Positions 48,738 to 59,200 of a stretch of 64,000 bases of DNA are shown here, piece by piece; the first letter of the stretch is position 1; every line of letters starts with the position of its first letter. The notes beneath the pieces are model-generated. The model was not told the DNA's origin and ran no database searches. It saw only the letters and a list, made by a program, of their open reading frames with translations. The position numbers and the translations under genes are program-made. Origin of the DNA: Pezizomycotina sp. ARF18 (Eukaryota; Ascomycota); contig AZLU01000061.1 of NCBI GenBank assembly GCA_002224055.1, positions 142,788 to 206,787 on the forward strand, written 5' to 3'.

Positions 48738-50202
48738 TCAGCTTTCGTACGCCGCAAGGGCATCATCCCTCTTCCTACCCTTGTTCTCTTTTCCAATATT
48801 GGTCCTCGAGGTGTCTGCAGCTGATCCTTCAGCAGCCTTCGCGCGGGCGTAGTCCTCGAACGGGGAAAGCCATCGCATTGTCACTATCAGAGCACGGCGG
48901 GAATCCCGGCGACCGGTCTCCAGCTGAGTACCGACAGCTAAGGCAGCCACTCCCGCGGCTCCTTCATCATCGTCGTCTCGATGGGGATTGAAGCCAGTCG
49001 GCGGAGACGGCGCCACCTAAATCGCATCATCGTATCCTTGTGCGTTTGATGTCCCAGCGTTTTGAAGAATCAGCAACACTAGAAGTGTTCTCGGAAGTTT
49101 CTCCTGCGTTAGGCGGATTGACTACGATTTCCTCGTTGCCATAATCTTGCCAATCTTCGACCCCTTCGCCGTTCCATCTGTTTCCTTTGCTCCTGCTGGA
49201 GTTGCGCCGCTGTCTTCTGTTGTAGGACCCGCGCTTTTCTCGGTGACTGACCTCTGTAATATGTTACCTAAAGCCCGCGCGGCGAAGACGATGAAGGTGA
49301 CCGATGTGTTCGGATAGAGGCGGAACCCTCACTCTGTTGCTAACTCCAATCCTTCTATTCTACTGAGTACTTGATGGAGTCGACTGTCCTTCGGCGCTTC
49401 CAAGTACACATTGCAGCGTGCATTCTCAGCCTCCCTTAAAACTTATTCCACCATGTGCGCTTCAATATCCTTAACGGCTAAGTCGGACGCGGCGAAGATA
49501 GTTTCCAAGACTAGGATGAATGATTAGCTCTTGTATACTGCTAGATAGATTCCTTCATACTTGAGCAGATAGAAACGCTGGTCAAGAGGATGCATATAAA
49601 AGAGGCCGCGGAGCAGAGCGGTACTGAACTATGGAAGGAAACGACGAAGTACTAGGATATGAGACCTTAGGCGTACTCTGAAGGGTAAAGTTGGTTACAA
49701 TAGCGTCGGACGAGGAAACCTCCATGACAAGGGAAAGATAAGATTCTTACCATATATTAGCAGCGGACAAACGATCCCTCCATTACCCCCTTGCGGACTC
49801 TTTCTGCTGTGACAGGAACCTCTCTATGATGGTTACATTGATAGCACAGATTCTCCAGTCCTCGCTGCGCCCGTGGAAAGTAACGAATTCGTCGTCGGGT
49901 CGTGGCAGGCTCGTCCACAGCGCAGCACCTACGATTCGCTGTCCATGTCCGAAGGAGCTGACGTTAGTCCTGTCGGCCGCTATAGATATCCTTGTCTCCG
50001 GTTTATTTTGCACCGTTTGACTGACCCATTCGAGCGCATGTCTCCACGACTTCCCGGCGTAGTTATCCGCCTCATCCCTGAACACCTCAGTAGCATAGAA
50101 CGCCGGAAGAAGAAGACATCTTCCCTCCTCTCCCTGAACTCCAAACGTGATATTTCCCCTAGCGTGCTCCGCGCGCGGGTACACATCATACAGGATCGAC
50201 AT
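48738..50202 (-). pseudogene. GNAT N-acetyltransferase-like pseudogene
   Basis: The minus strand from ATG at 50202 reads PAFYATEVFRDEADNYAGKS, then RHALEWVSQTVQNKPETRIS and GQRIVGAALWTSLP. These look like the first half of a fungal GNAT domain. Further along, AENARCNVYLEAPKDSR and LATE, a TGA, then GFRLYPN look like the typical C-terminal beta-strand region, where a Trp codon would fit the TGA. One more in-frame stop (TAA) lies just before VLREAEN. The central acetyl-CoA loop region (about 49500-49780) is too degraded to show the Q/R-x-x-G-x-G motif. The same frame continues into a Thr/Ala/Lys-rich tail and, after a frame change, into the frame at 48738-49016 (RWLSPFEDYARAKAAEG). The family call rests on pattern memory. 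The start may lie farther upstream. Confidence 0.45.
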
Positions 50203-51244
50203 TTCAGTGAATGTTAACGCAGCTGCTGAAATGGCTCTTGTAGATTGTTCGGGGGGTGGCGACGCAGGTGACGAAGTGGCAGTTGTCGTTTGGTGGGAGT
50301 GACGACCTCCCCATCTCTCTCTGTAAAATATTTTCGGACGCCGTGCTGTTGAGCTAATTTGACATCCCTGTCGTGTTGCTCGGCCGACGCTCGCAGGGCT
50401 TGTAGTTTCGTAAATTGCGGCTGGAGGTAGCAAGGGCAAGGTCGTAGGCTTCGGTCTCCCAGGCAACTGTCGATGTGCGGGAGCAGGCAACAGAGGGCGA
50501 GAGGGTTCTGGAGCCTCCACGGAAGCAGCTCCATCGCCCCAAAGGCACACTACCGCGACACTCGCCATCTTGCGATTCAGACAACGTTTCCACCCGGACC
50601 CCCCCCCCCCCCCCCCCCCTTCAGAGAAATTATCGCCGGTATTACCGACACGCTGCCCCACTTCTCACGGATAAGGTCTTCCAAGAAGGCGGTCGTTAGG
50701 TATTTATCCTGCGGCTTCGAGGCTCAGTCAGGCGTCATGATGCTAATTATGGTGGCCAGTCGATGACGATTAGTACTTGGCCTGCTCTCTCCATGGCATT
50801 CATGAATGCTCCGTGAAAGGCCATAGCCGGTATTTCTGATAGAGGGCGGTACAAGATGTGACCCTCACGGGCTTCGTCGGTGTCGTCGAATAGTACTGCG
50901 CCGAGGATCTCTCTCACGACTTCGAAGATCTCGATAACGACAGCCTGATCTGGGGGATTGAGCGTCTTTTGCCATTGCTTTGTCAGACGAAGTAGAACTA
51001 GTCTCATCGACTTGGCCATGTACTGCAAGGTGCACAAGCTCACACCACCGAATCATATTTTTCGCCGCGTTATCCACATGGCGGCGCCAAGGCCATCCTT
51101 CGGGAAGTCTGCGGCCTCGGGGTTCCTTCGATGGATGCCGAACCAACGGCCCAACGAGTAACGGAGGTGGAACAGGCGGCCACGGAGCCAAGTCTCTAGG
51201 GAAGCGTTCGAGTGTGGCACCGGCGAGCGAGGCATTGCTTGCAT
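50203..51244 (-). pseudogene. Unidentified fungal gene, interrupted
   Basis: Protein-like pieces in different minus frames follow one another. First come SNASLETWLRGRLFHLRYSL and GRWFGIHRRNPEAADFPKDG from a start at 51244. Then come SLCTLQYMAKSMRLVLLRLT, EIFEVVREILGAVLFDDTDE and ILYRPLSEIPAMAFHGAFMN (50747-51043). After a degraded stretch around the C21 tract there is KLQALRASAEQHDRDVKLAQ (50214-50534 frame). The pieces look like one alpha-helical protein with frame breaks. I do not recognise the family. It may be read together with the GNAT relic downstream, but nothing proves it. Confidence 0.35.
50599..50619. repeat. Poly-C tract (C21)
   Basis: Twenty-one C residues, read as poly-Gly on the minus strand. 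G/C homopolymers of this length are rare in fungi and hard to sequence. The G-rich strand could fold into a quadruplex. Confidence 0.85.
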
Positions 51245-52048
51245 GGATGGAGGGGGATGAAGAACCTTGATGGTCTAGGCACGAGTGAGGGTTTTGCGAT
51301 GAAGGTGTGGGTGTACTATGGAGGTCATCCTGATGATCAAGGACGATTCCACTTGGATTATTAAGTAGTGCAAAGTAGCTTGTAATTAGATGTATGGGTG
51401 AATTAGGTAAGAATGTGACGACGCGGTGGCGATGAAATTTATTTGATGTGTTCTATTTTTTTTTTCTTTTAGTAATTAATAATTTAGCCCTCTTTCCAGG
51501 GTATGATCGAATCGTCCGCATTGAATGTAAGCAGGGCACACGAGAGAACAAAAAGCTATTTAAGATTATACATTGCACGTAGTCTTCTCGAACCTATACA
51601 TCATATATCATTAATTCAGAAACACTACTTTATTTAGCAGATTGAATTGCGACCTGGCGATATCGCACTCGCCGGCGCACGCCTCAGTTAGGATATGTAT
51701 CCAAGTTCTGCCCGCCGAAGCTCGATCTTCGGAAACTATAGATGCGTCAAGGTAGACGGTAGACTGGAAAGCTAGTGCTCAATCACCAGAGTTTAATGGT
51801 GTTAAAGTCGTTTGTATTGACATTACAGATTACAAAAAAAAAAAAAATTACTGGATATTAAGAATTATGGAGTACTAGTATATCGTCCGCAGAATCTGGA
51901 CGTCCCAGACGCCGATCGTCGCCCTGGGAGAAGATATGCTTGAGGCGTAAATCGAATAAAGTAAAACGAAAAAAAAAAAAAAAAAAAAAAAAAACAACCG
52001 TTGCGTAGCGGAGTCAGGGACCAAAGGTCAATCCCCGTTGTAGCCCTC
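51245..52048. other. Intergenic stretch
   Basis: No gene seen. A/T-rich with A12-14 near 51835 and the A26 tract. It holds the 3' flank of the minus-strand ABM gene. Confidence 0.5.
51969..51994. repeat. Poly-A tract (A26)
   Basis: A homopolymer of 26 A residues about 55 bp downstream of the minus-strand ABM gene stop. Confidence 0.85.
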
Positions 52049-52546
52049 TCAGGAACTCGAAGACAACCCGAGTACGATAAATTCGACAGATGCGACGATC
52101 GCGAGGAGTACGACGAATAAGACAATCGCGAAGAGTACGACATCGATTTTTCGACCAGTGATAACCGCAAGATTCTCGAACGCTTCGACCGTCGCTAATG
52201 CGTTATAAAATCTCTTATTAGCAGTCGCCTTTCACCAAAGTTATAGTACAGGGTGGAAAACCAACTTACGCGACGCGCTCTCGACGCTCTTCCTATACGT
52301 AATAACCCTTGTAGTAATCCTGCATGACGATCTTCTCCTGAAAGAAGTCCATCGTGGTGCTCCACGCCAGTACTATACGGATCGCGCACGGGTCGAGACT
52401 TCCCGCGATACGTCGAATGAGCGGCATGTTTCCTCTGCGATGACGAGTTCGCGCCACTTGCGCAGCTCGGACATGTACTCGTCCATTTTTGTGGGCTTGA
52501 TGTGGTGGGTTATGTATATGAAGAGGAGGGGGTCGTCGGTGGACAT
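52049..52546 (-). CDS. ABM-fold (antibiotic biosynthesis monooxygenase-like) protein with C-terminal membrane helix
   Basis: A small protein of the dimeric alpha/beta-barrel (ABM) type; in fungi these often serve as cofactor-free oxygenases or accessory proteins. The start at 52546 gives MSTDDPLLFIYITHHIKPTK. Then come YMSELRKWRELVIAEETCRS and FDVSREV, a frame change, and DPCAIRIVLAWSTTMDFFQE and MQDYYKGYY, which match the second half of fungal ABM domains. After a likely intron (GTAAGT at about 52269 to an AG near 52202) the last exon reads ATVEAFENLAVITGRKIDVV, a hydrophobic helix (FAIVLFVVLLAIVASVEFIV) and a stop at 52049. A tail membrane anchor is unusual for this fold. Breaks occur near 52410 and 52300. 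The fold call is good; the substrate is unknown. Confidence 0.6.
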
Positions 52547-52706
52547 GACGGTGAGTGCTGGTAGTCTCTGTTGTGCAGAAGCGATATGGGTGACTTGGGG
52601 AGAGGCAAAAATACTGAGGATGTTTTTTTTGACAGTTGCGATGAGTAAATCTGTCGTTCAGGAACCGATCCAATTTTTCCCTCCTTCTTTTCTCTCCACT
52701 CTTCCG

Positions 52707-52722
52707 CCCCCCCCCCCCCCCC
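52707..52722. repeat. Poly-C tract (C16)
   Basis: Second long C homopolymer in the window, 2.1 kb from the first. Confidence 0.85.
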
Positions 52723-52911
52723 GGTATCTTGATCGCCAGTTAAAATGCAAGAACTCCTTATTATACCTGGAGAATGGAAAGAGAGAAAGAAAAAAAAAAA
52801 AAATCTTCCAAGCAATGTCCTGTTGGGACATAAAAGGCGAACAGTCGACATCATGTGGCTTTTTCAAGAACCGGCTTTAAAACCCGCCGGTCGCGGAGAA
52901 TAGCAGCGGGA

Positions 52912-52932
52912 TTTTTTTTTTTTTTTTTTTTT
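52912..52932. repeat. Poly-T tract (T21)
   Basis: A homopolymer of 21 T residues, preceded by a C/G-rich segment. Confidence 0.85.
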
Positions 52933-53112
52933 CCCTCGTAAAGTAAATGTATGATATTTAAACAGATCAGTAAAGATCGATAAGAAAGGTGAAGATCTGG
53001 GCTTTTCTCGGCGGCCGAGGTGAAGTTGTGCATCGAGTTGGAAAGATTGATATCGTGAACGAAGTCACTCTGGTCAAAACAACCAAGGAAAGCCCTTTGG
53101 ATTCTCGAATAA

Positions 53113-53126
53113 AGAAAAAAAAAAAG

Positions 53127-53158
<32 letters not shown>

Positions 53159-53162
53159 AAAA
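53113..53162. repeat. A-rich tract with isolated G residues
   Basis: About 50 bases of A with single G interruptions at irregular spacing, close to the 3' end of the caspase-like gene. Confidence 0.85.
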
Positions 53163-53243
53163 CGAACTGGTAATTTTTGCTCGTAGTGAATTTATAGCGC
53201 TCGATTCCGCCCTCCAGAGCCATATATTACCCGGATGCCGTTA

Positions 53244-55280
53244 TCATGATTCCAAAGCCCGTGTATGGATCACAATATCCAGCGTAATCCACTTCCCGAC
53301 ATCCTTCCTACTCTTCACGACGGAATCAATCTTCGAAGCCCGCGTGCTGACCTCATCCGCATCCTCCATTCCATCATCCCAGGGATCCTCCACGGCGTCT
53401 TCCCCGATAAATCCGGCAGCGCAATCTCGTCCAGGGACGGCGGGCTGTCCCCCTCGTACACCCACGCCTTAATCACATCGTCGATCTCGGACGGATCGTC
53501 ATCGTTAACTTTAGGAACGCTGATAGATACCGGCTCCGTCCTGACGACTTGCCTTGGCCAAGATATCGCCTCGTGCTTTTTCCGTCAGCGGGGAATATTT
53601 TTTGTATTCCCCACGTCGCGTTCAGGTTGAAGAACGCGACGTGGAGCTTTGGTCGAGGCGCGAGGTCCATGTCGACGCGAAGCGATACTATGAATTCTTG
53701 GTCTTCGATGAGTTGTACTTGCCCGATGAAGGGGATTTCGTAAGAGGCTTGTTGGATTCGGCGTCAATTAGCTCGAACGAGAACGTATATATTTCCGACG
53801 GAAAACTCCTACGAAGTATGGGATTCCTAAGCGATTCGATGTAGCGAAACCGAGATATGTGGCGGAGGATGTATGCCAGCTTTTTTACTGCGTTTTCATC
53901 CTTTGATGATACTTTTGGTAGTCGTGAAGCCGCGATCCTAGTCTGAAATCAAAGATGTCGAAGTTACTGTCGTGATCAATGGAGACTTTGAAGGCGGGTT
54001 CGGCATCCGTTATGACTTTAGACCAGAGGTCGAGATTCGGCGCCTTTGGATTTCAGTCGTTAACGGTGATTCAATGGCTTTTAGCTGATCGCCCACGAGC
54101 TCGACGAAGCTTGGCTCTGGGAGTGCCCAATAACGAAGGACCGCGCGGCTTCTCGAACCGATAGCTACGGTTGCAGAGCTGTCGTCGCGTCGGAGTACCA
54201 TCGCCCGAGACTGAAATCCGAAACCCCCATTACGCGAGCGTATATCGGGCGCTGAGTCTTGCGTTATCTTTATCAGACCGAATCTCGTAGATAGCTCTTC
54301 ACACACCTTGAGCCCTGCCAATATTTAGCTCCACGGTGTTTTTATCTTCTGCACGGCTATAGCGCCGTTCTGTTCGACTGACATCTCCGCACCGAAGAAT
54401 TCGTAGCTATCTTCGCGTGTAGTACGGGTTCCTGCCTCGGCGCCGGCGACATCGACGCAATCTTCGCAAACGATATCCTCCACGCCCTCCTATAACTGGG
54501 CAACCTCTCCTTCTCCCGCCGTAAATATCGCCATCCAGTACGTCAGAACACCGTGCGGGCCGCTACGTTGAAATAAGTCTCTGACGCCGTTTCATTGTCC
54601 CCGCACGCAGTTAACACAGTGCAACCCGGTAACTTCGCTAGCCAACTATATTCTCCGTATTCACAGCTCTCGTCCCGCGAGCCTCGCAACATCCCTATCA
54701 GCGTCTCTATCGCTATCCAAAAAGCTGCCGTCAGAAACGCCTTCGTCAGACTCCGTACGGTGAATTTCGCATCGCGGAGACCTTGACCGGAGAAGCAGCT
54801 ATCCAGCGCTAAAAACGCGCGGAGCTTCTTGTGCTGCACCATATGCGCTAACCTCACGCGAGGTTATACCCAGTTAGATATGCGCCGCCAACGCATACGT
54901 CGTGGGTACTAACGCCGTACCGGATATTTTATCACCGCCGTCATCAGGTTGGGTAGTTGATCACGCCGGACGCCGTGGCCGGAGTAGTGGATGTACACTA
55001 CGTCGCCGGCATCAGCCGAATCAGTTATGCGTTGAAGCTCGCGGGCGATGTTATGGTACGTCGGCCATGAGTTAGTGTCTTCGATCGGCTTAGTACCCTC
55101 GGCGTTAGGGGTTGCGGTTAGTTTGGTTATGTTCCACTCGCCGATGTCGTGAGTAGCTCTTCGATGCTGAGGACGTCGGGCACGCATCTCGGAGGTTCTT
55201 GTAAGTGACCTTTCGAGCTTCGCCCGTGAAGTAAAGTTTACGCCGATTAGCAGCGCGTGTTTCTTCGGCGTGGGCGCCAT
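53244..55280 (-). CDS. Caspase-like (peptidase C14) domain protein, frameshifted
   Basis: A fungal caspase-domain protein of the metacaspase-like type, expected to be a cysteine protease or a regulator of cell death or stress. The start at 55280 gives MAPTPKKHALLIGVN, the typical first strand. Then come THDIGEWNITKLTATPNAEG and VYIHYSGHGVRR with the catalytic His (codon at 54975-54977), and FLALDSCFSGQG with the catalytic Cys (54795-54797). The long C-terminal region ends LHVAFFNLNATWGIQKIFPA, DPSEIDDVIKAWVYEG, LPDLSGKTPWRIPG and a stop at 53244, which is also typical of this fungal family. Frame changes occur near 55220, 55160, 54900, between 54500 and 53700, and near 53550 and 53400. Both catalytic residues are present. 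It diverges from the TPR-CHAT gene 1 kb away, another caspase-clan protein. Confidence 0.75.
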
Positions 55281-56273
55281 CCTTGGTGTATGTCTCGAAA
55301 TATACCGGCAAATAATCAGATCTGAATTTCTGTTCAAAGCCAACCTGTGAGAAGATTATCGGAAATAAAAAGAAATAGATAGAAAACGAGGCGTCCCCAA
55401 TTTTCAATAAAATACAAAAGTCTATATTAGCATGGAAAGTAACCCACCACTAGCTAACAATTTGAACAGCAAAAACATATATATCGCCGCTGATATATAA
55501 TAAGAAAGCAACTCGCATGACTGACGAATATTCCGATATTCAGCCTCGCCGCGAATTTGGTAGCGAGCTTTGCCTAAATCAACCCTCCGGTGGTTCCGGC
55601 AATTCCGCTCCCCGACATGTTGGGGGACACACTGCCTCGATCTCATTAATAATTCAACCGGGCCGAATATGCGGCGTTTTCGCGTGTTAGACACGTCAGA
55701 TCGAATTGCGATACGAGGCGGGATGTGTGATAGGAAGGGGCGTCTGCATGTCGGCGTTAGCATCTTCAGAGGAAACTGAGGCTGAAGGATCTCTTGAGGA
55801 AGGAAAGATGGGGGTGCCAGTTTTTCCTGCCATGATTGGCGGAAACGAAGTGCCTAGAAAACTTGCGCGGCCTTGCAGCGCTGTACCGAACAACGGAACT
55901 TCGCTCGCTTTGCTGGTATCAGTCAACGGTTGCAAAAACAATATTAGAATCTCTATGTGCATAAGCAGAGTTGCTTACCAGCTGTTGTCTATCTGCAAGG
56001 CTTTCCAAATATACATTCGACCTCAAGTGAACAATCGTTCCCCCCAAGTTGGTCGCTGGCCAGTATCATAAAGACCGCCCCACGTACCCCGGGTCTGGAA
56101 TATTTTTGAACAATACTCATATATAAACCATTAAATGTTTCTAGTTACCTCAATGTCTTGATTGTTCCAGTATTCACAGCCAGAATCTATTGTTTTTGAC
56201 TTCATTCTTACCCTTTTTATCTTTCTTTTTCTCCGTTACTTACCACCAGGTTGTACCTTCAAGCAACCCCAAA
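55281..56273. other. Region between the divergent caspase-like and TPR-CHAT genes
   Basis: A shared upstream region of about 1 kb. The open frames at 55422-55763 (-), 55696-55962 (-) and 55706-56071 (+) overlap and have no motif. A pyrimidine-rich tract at 56199-56235 precedes the TPR-CHAT start. Confidence 0.45.
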
Positions 56274-59200
56274 ATGAACGATGGAGCCGGTATATTCCGC
56301 GTCGACCCCGACATGGAGAAACTGCTCGCCACGTCCAGCGTCGAGGAGCTCAAGCAGCTCGTAGAAGTCTACCAAGAACCCGGATCGACGACGACATAGA
56401 ACTGTTCATCTGCATTTGCAGCTTAATACGTTAGAACTAATGGTATGACGCCGGAGTACCTCGAACGGGGGGCGCTGATGGCGGAAGGATGGGTCGCAGA
56501 AACGCCAAGAACGCACCCGGGTTTCGACCACCGGAATGAGATATTAATGGGATGACTATGCTGATGCAGACGAAGAGGGAGAGTGATGAAGAGTTAGTCA
56601 CTACCCGTGTTTTTGAATTCCCGATCGATTGTTTGTGGTGAGGGTGGAGTCGGAGGGCTAACGGTGTTGAAACTCGATTGTAGGTGGGATCGAAAAGTCC
56701 GCGACTGGGAGGAAGCTGACCGCCTGCACGATCAGGCGAGGGAGCTGCGGGCAAGGTACGAGCGGACTCGCGCCGAAGCGGATCTGAAGCAGGCGCTTGC
56801 CGTGATGATAGAATCGACGCAGCTCGCTGTAGCGCGGCATCCGAATTTCGCGGCGATAGTCATCGATTTGACGAGTATCTGCAACCTTTACTTTGAACGG
56901 ACGGTAAATAACCAATAAAAAAAAAAAGTTGATATGGTTTGAGGTCGAAAATATTTAAATTTATATATTATAAGATAATTTTTTAGGGCGACGCGAAATG
57001 GCTGGACTTCTCCATCGACATGGAGACAATGGCGCTGAATGTCATCCCGCACGATAGTCCAAACTGGGCCGCCGTCCTGAACAGTCTAGGCAAAGGGCAC
57101 GCGGAAAGGTTTGAACGACTCGGAAAAGACGACGACATTGAGAAGGCGGTCAATTACACTCAATCCGCGTTAGACGCAAAACCACGACACTTCCAGTGGC
57201 ACCTCATGCTGGCGAACCTCGGGACATGGCTCTCGATACGTTCAAGCGGTACGGAAAGATGGAGGATATCAACCGCGCGGTCGAGTCGCTCCAGGAAGCG
57301 CTTTTATCGTTGCCAGTGGCGATCCTTACCGACCGCAGGCCCTCGCGAACCTCGCCAGTTGCCTCTCGCAGCGGTTTGAGTGTACGGACAATATGGACGA
57401 AATAGATCGGGCGATCCGGTACGCGGAAGAAGCCGTGGGGACGATGGACCCCCGTGAACCGAAGTTACCACTCTGGAAAAGTAACCTTGCAGGCTTGCTT
57501 TGTACGAGATACGACCGGAACGGATCGCTGGCCGATTTGAACAAGGCGATCGACATAATGGAGAACAATCCCTACCGGAAAACGCCGCGGCGCACTACAA
57601 GGGGACGATATGATGAAGAACAATCTAGGCACTTTGCTGTCGAAGCGATTCATGCACACCGGCGGTGATGGGACCTCTCGAGCGCAATCGAAATGGCGGA
57701 GGCGACCCTCAGAAAAATACCACGAGACAGCCCCGATCTCGCCAACAGGTACCAAAATCTCGCGAACTGGTTAGGTACCAGGTACAAACGCCAAGGAGAC
57801 CGTAAAGATCTCGACCGTGCTATAGAATACGCAGGCAAAGCGGTCGAGCTGCTCCCGCTAGGCCACTCGGAGCGGGCGGCGTTCATGATGGGACTAGGCG
57901 CTTGGCTCCAGGTGCGTTACGAGAACGCAGGAGCAACAGAGGACCTTAGTCACGCCATAAGGGTTCTCGAAGAAGCCGAAAAGACCATGGCCGTCGAACA
58001 TCGCAAAACCATTCGCGGCGCAAATATCATGGTATCGCTCGCCAACGCGCTCGGCAGTAGGTTCGAGCGAGGCAAAGTGAAAGAAGATATCGACCGTTGC
58101 GTCGAGCTGGTCAGAGGGCGGTAGATATCACGCCAAAGGAATCGCTCGACAAAGGAAAGTGGCTATCCAACCTTGCGAAATGGGCCGGTCAGCGGTACGA
58201 TGATTACGGAGACCGGAAGACGATAAGAGGGCCGTGGATGCTGCCTATGGGGCTGTAAAAGCTACCCCCCGCGGTAGCTTGGAGCGCGGCTTCATGCTGA
58301 ATATATTTGCCGTGCGGATCGGAAACCCTGGTAACCTCAAGGCAATCGATAATGCGATAACGCTGTACCACATGGCGATCAAGGATTCTCCGCCAGGCCA
58401 TCCTGACCGGGTGAACTGGTGGCACAACTCGGATCTATGTACGAGGCTCGATTCCAGCATAGCCACGACGGTAACGACCTTAAAGCGTCGCTAGGCTACT
58501 TCCTGCGTGGCTGGGAGTGTACTAACGCCAGACCAACCATGCGAATCAAGCTTGGTAAAAAAGCTGCCGAAGCACTCGCGAGCGAGGGACAGTGGGGCCA
58601 CGCGAGCGAAATCCTAAGCCAAGCTATCGATCTTCTGCCGCTCGTCAGCCCACGCTCGCTGGATAATCAGGACAACAACACCTGCTGGGCGAGTACTCCG
58701 GCCTAGCTTCTCTTGCAGCTGCAGTCGCTCTCAACGCTGGGCGCACGAACTTTGAAGCGCTGAGACTCCTCGAACTCGCCCGCGGTGTTATTGCAAGCAA
58801 TCTCTTAGAGATTCGGACCGATATATCTAAGCTGCAGGAGAGGCATCCTCAGATCGCGAAGAAATTTACGTCCCTTCGTGATAAACTGGACTCTTCGAGT
58901 TTTGCACCGGCGCTCAAACGCAGGAACAGGACAACTGGAAGTCGCAATGAATGAGCGAGATAAGGTCGAAAGAGAATTTGAGGCAGTTGTTAAGCAGATT
59001 CGCACCAAGCCGGATTTTCAAGCTTCCTCCTTCCGCCCAGCGAGGAAGATATGAAAAAGGTGGGCAGACAAGGGCCGTCGTCGTAGTCAATGTCAGTCCA
59101 TATCGGTGCGATGCGTTCCTTTTGCAAGACGGAAAGGACATCAAGACCATTCGCCTTCCGGTCAGCCTTGAAGAAGTTCAAGAAAAAGCGAAGAATGTGA

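Larger units (their letters stand above)
52547..53243. other. Intergenic stretch crowded with homopolymers
   Basis: No gene seen. In 700 bp it holds C16, A14, T21 and a 50-bp A-rich block. As the region between two minus-strand genes it must contain the ABM promoter and the caspase-like gene's 3' end. Confidence 0.5.

Noticed and set aside
49783-50661. A single 292-codon minus frame as one intact gene
   Set aside because: Its first half is a poly-Gly and Pro/Ser-rich translation around the C21 tract and competes with a better frame (50214-50534). Only the second half looks like a domain.
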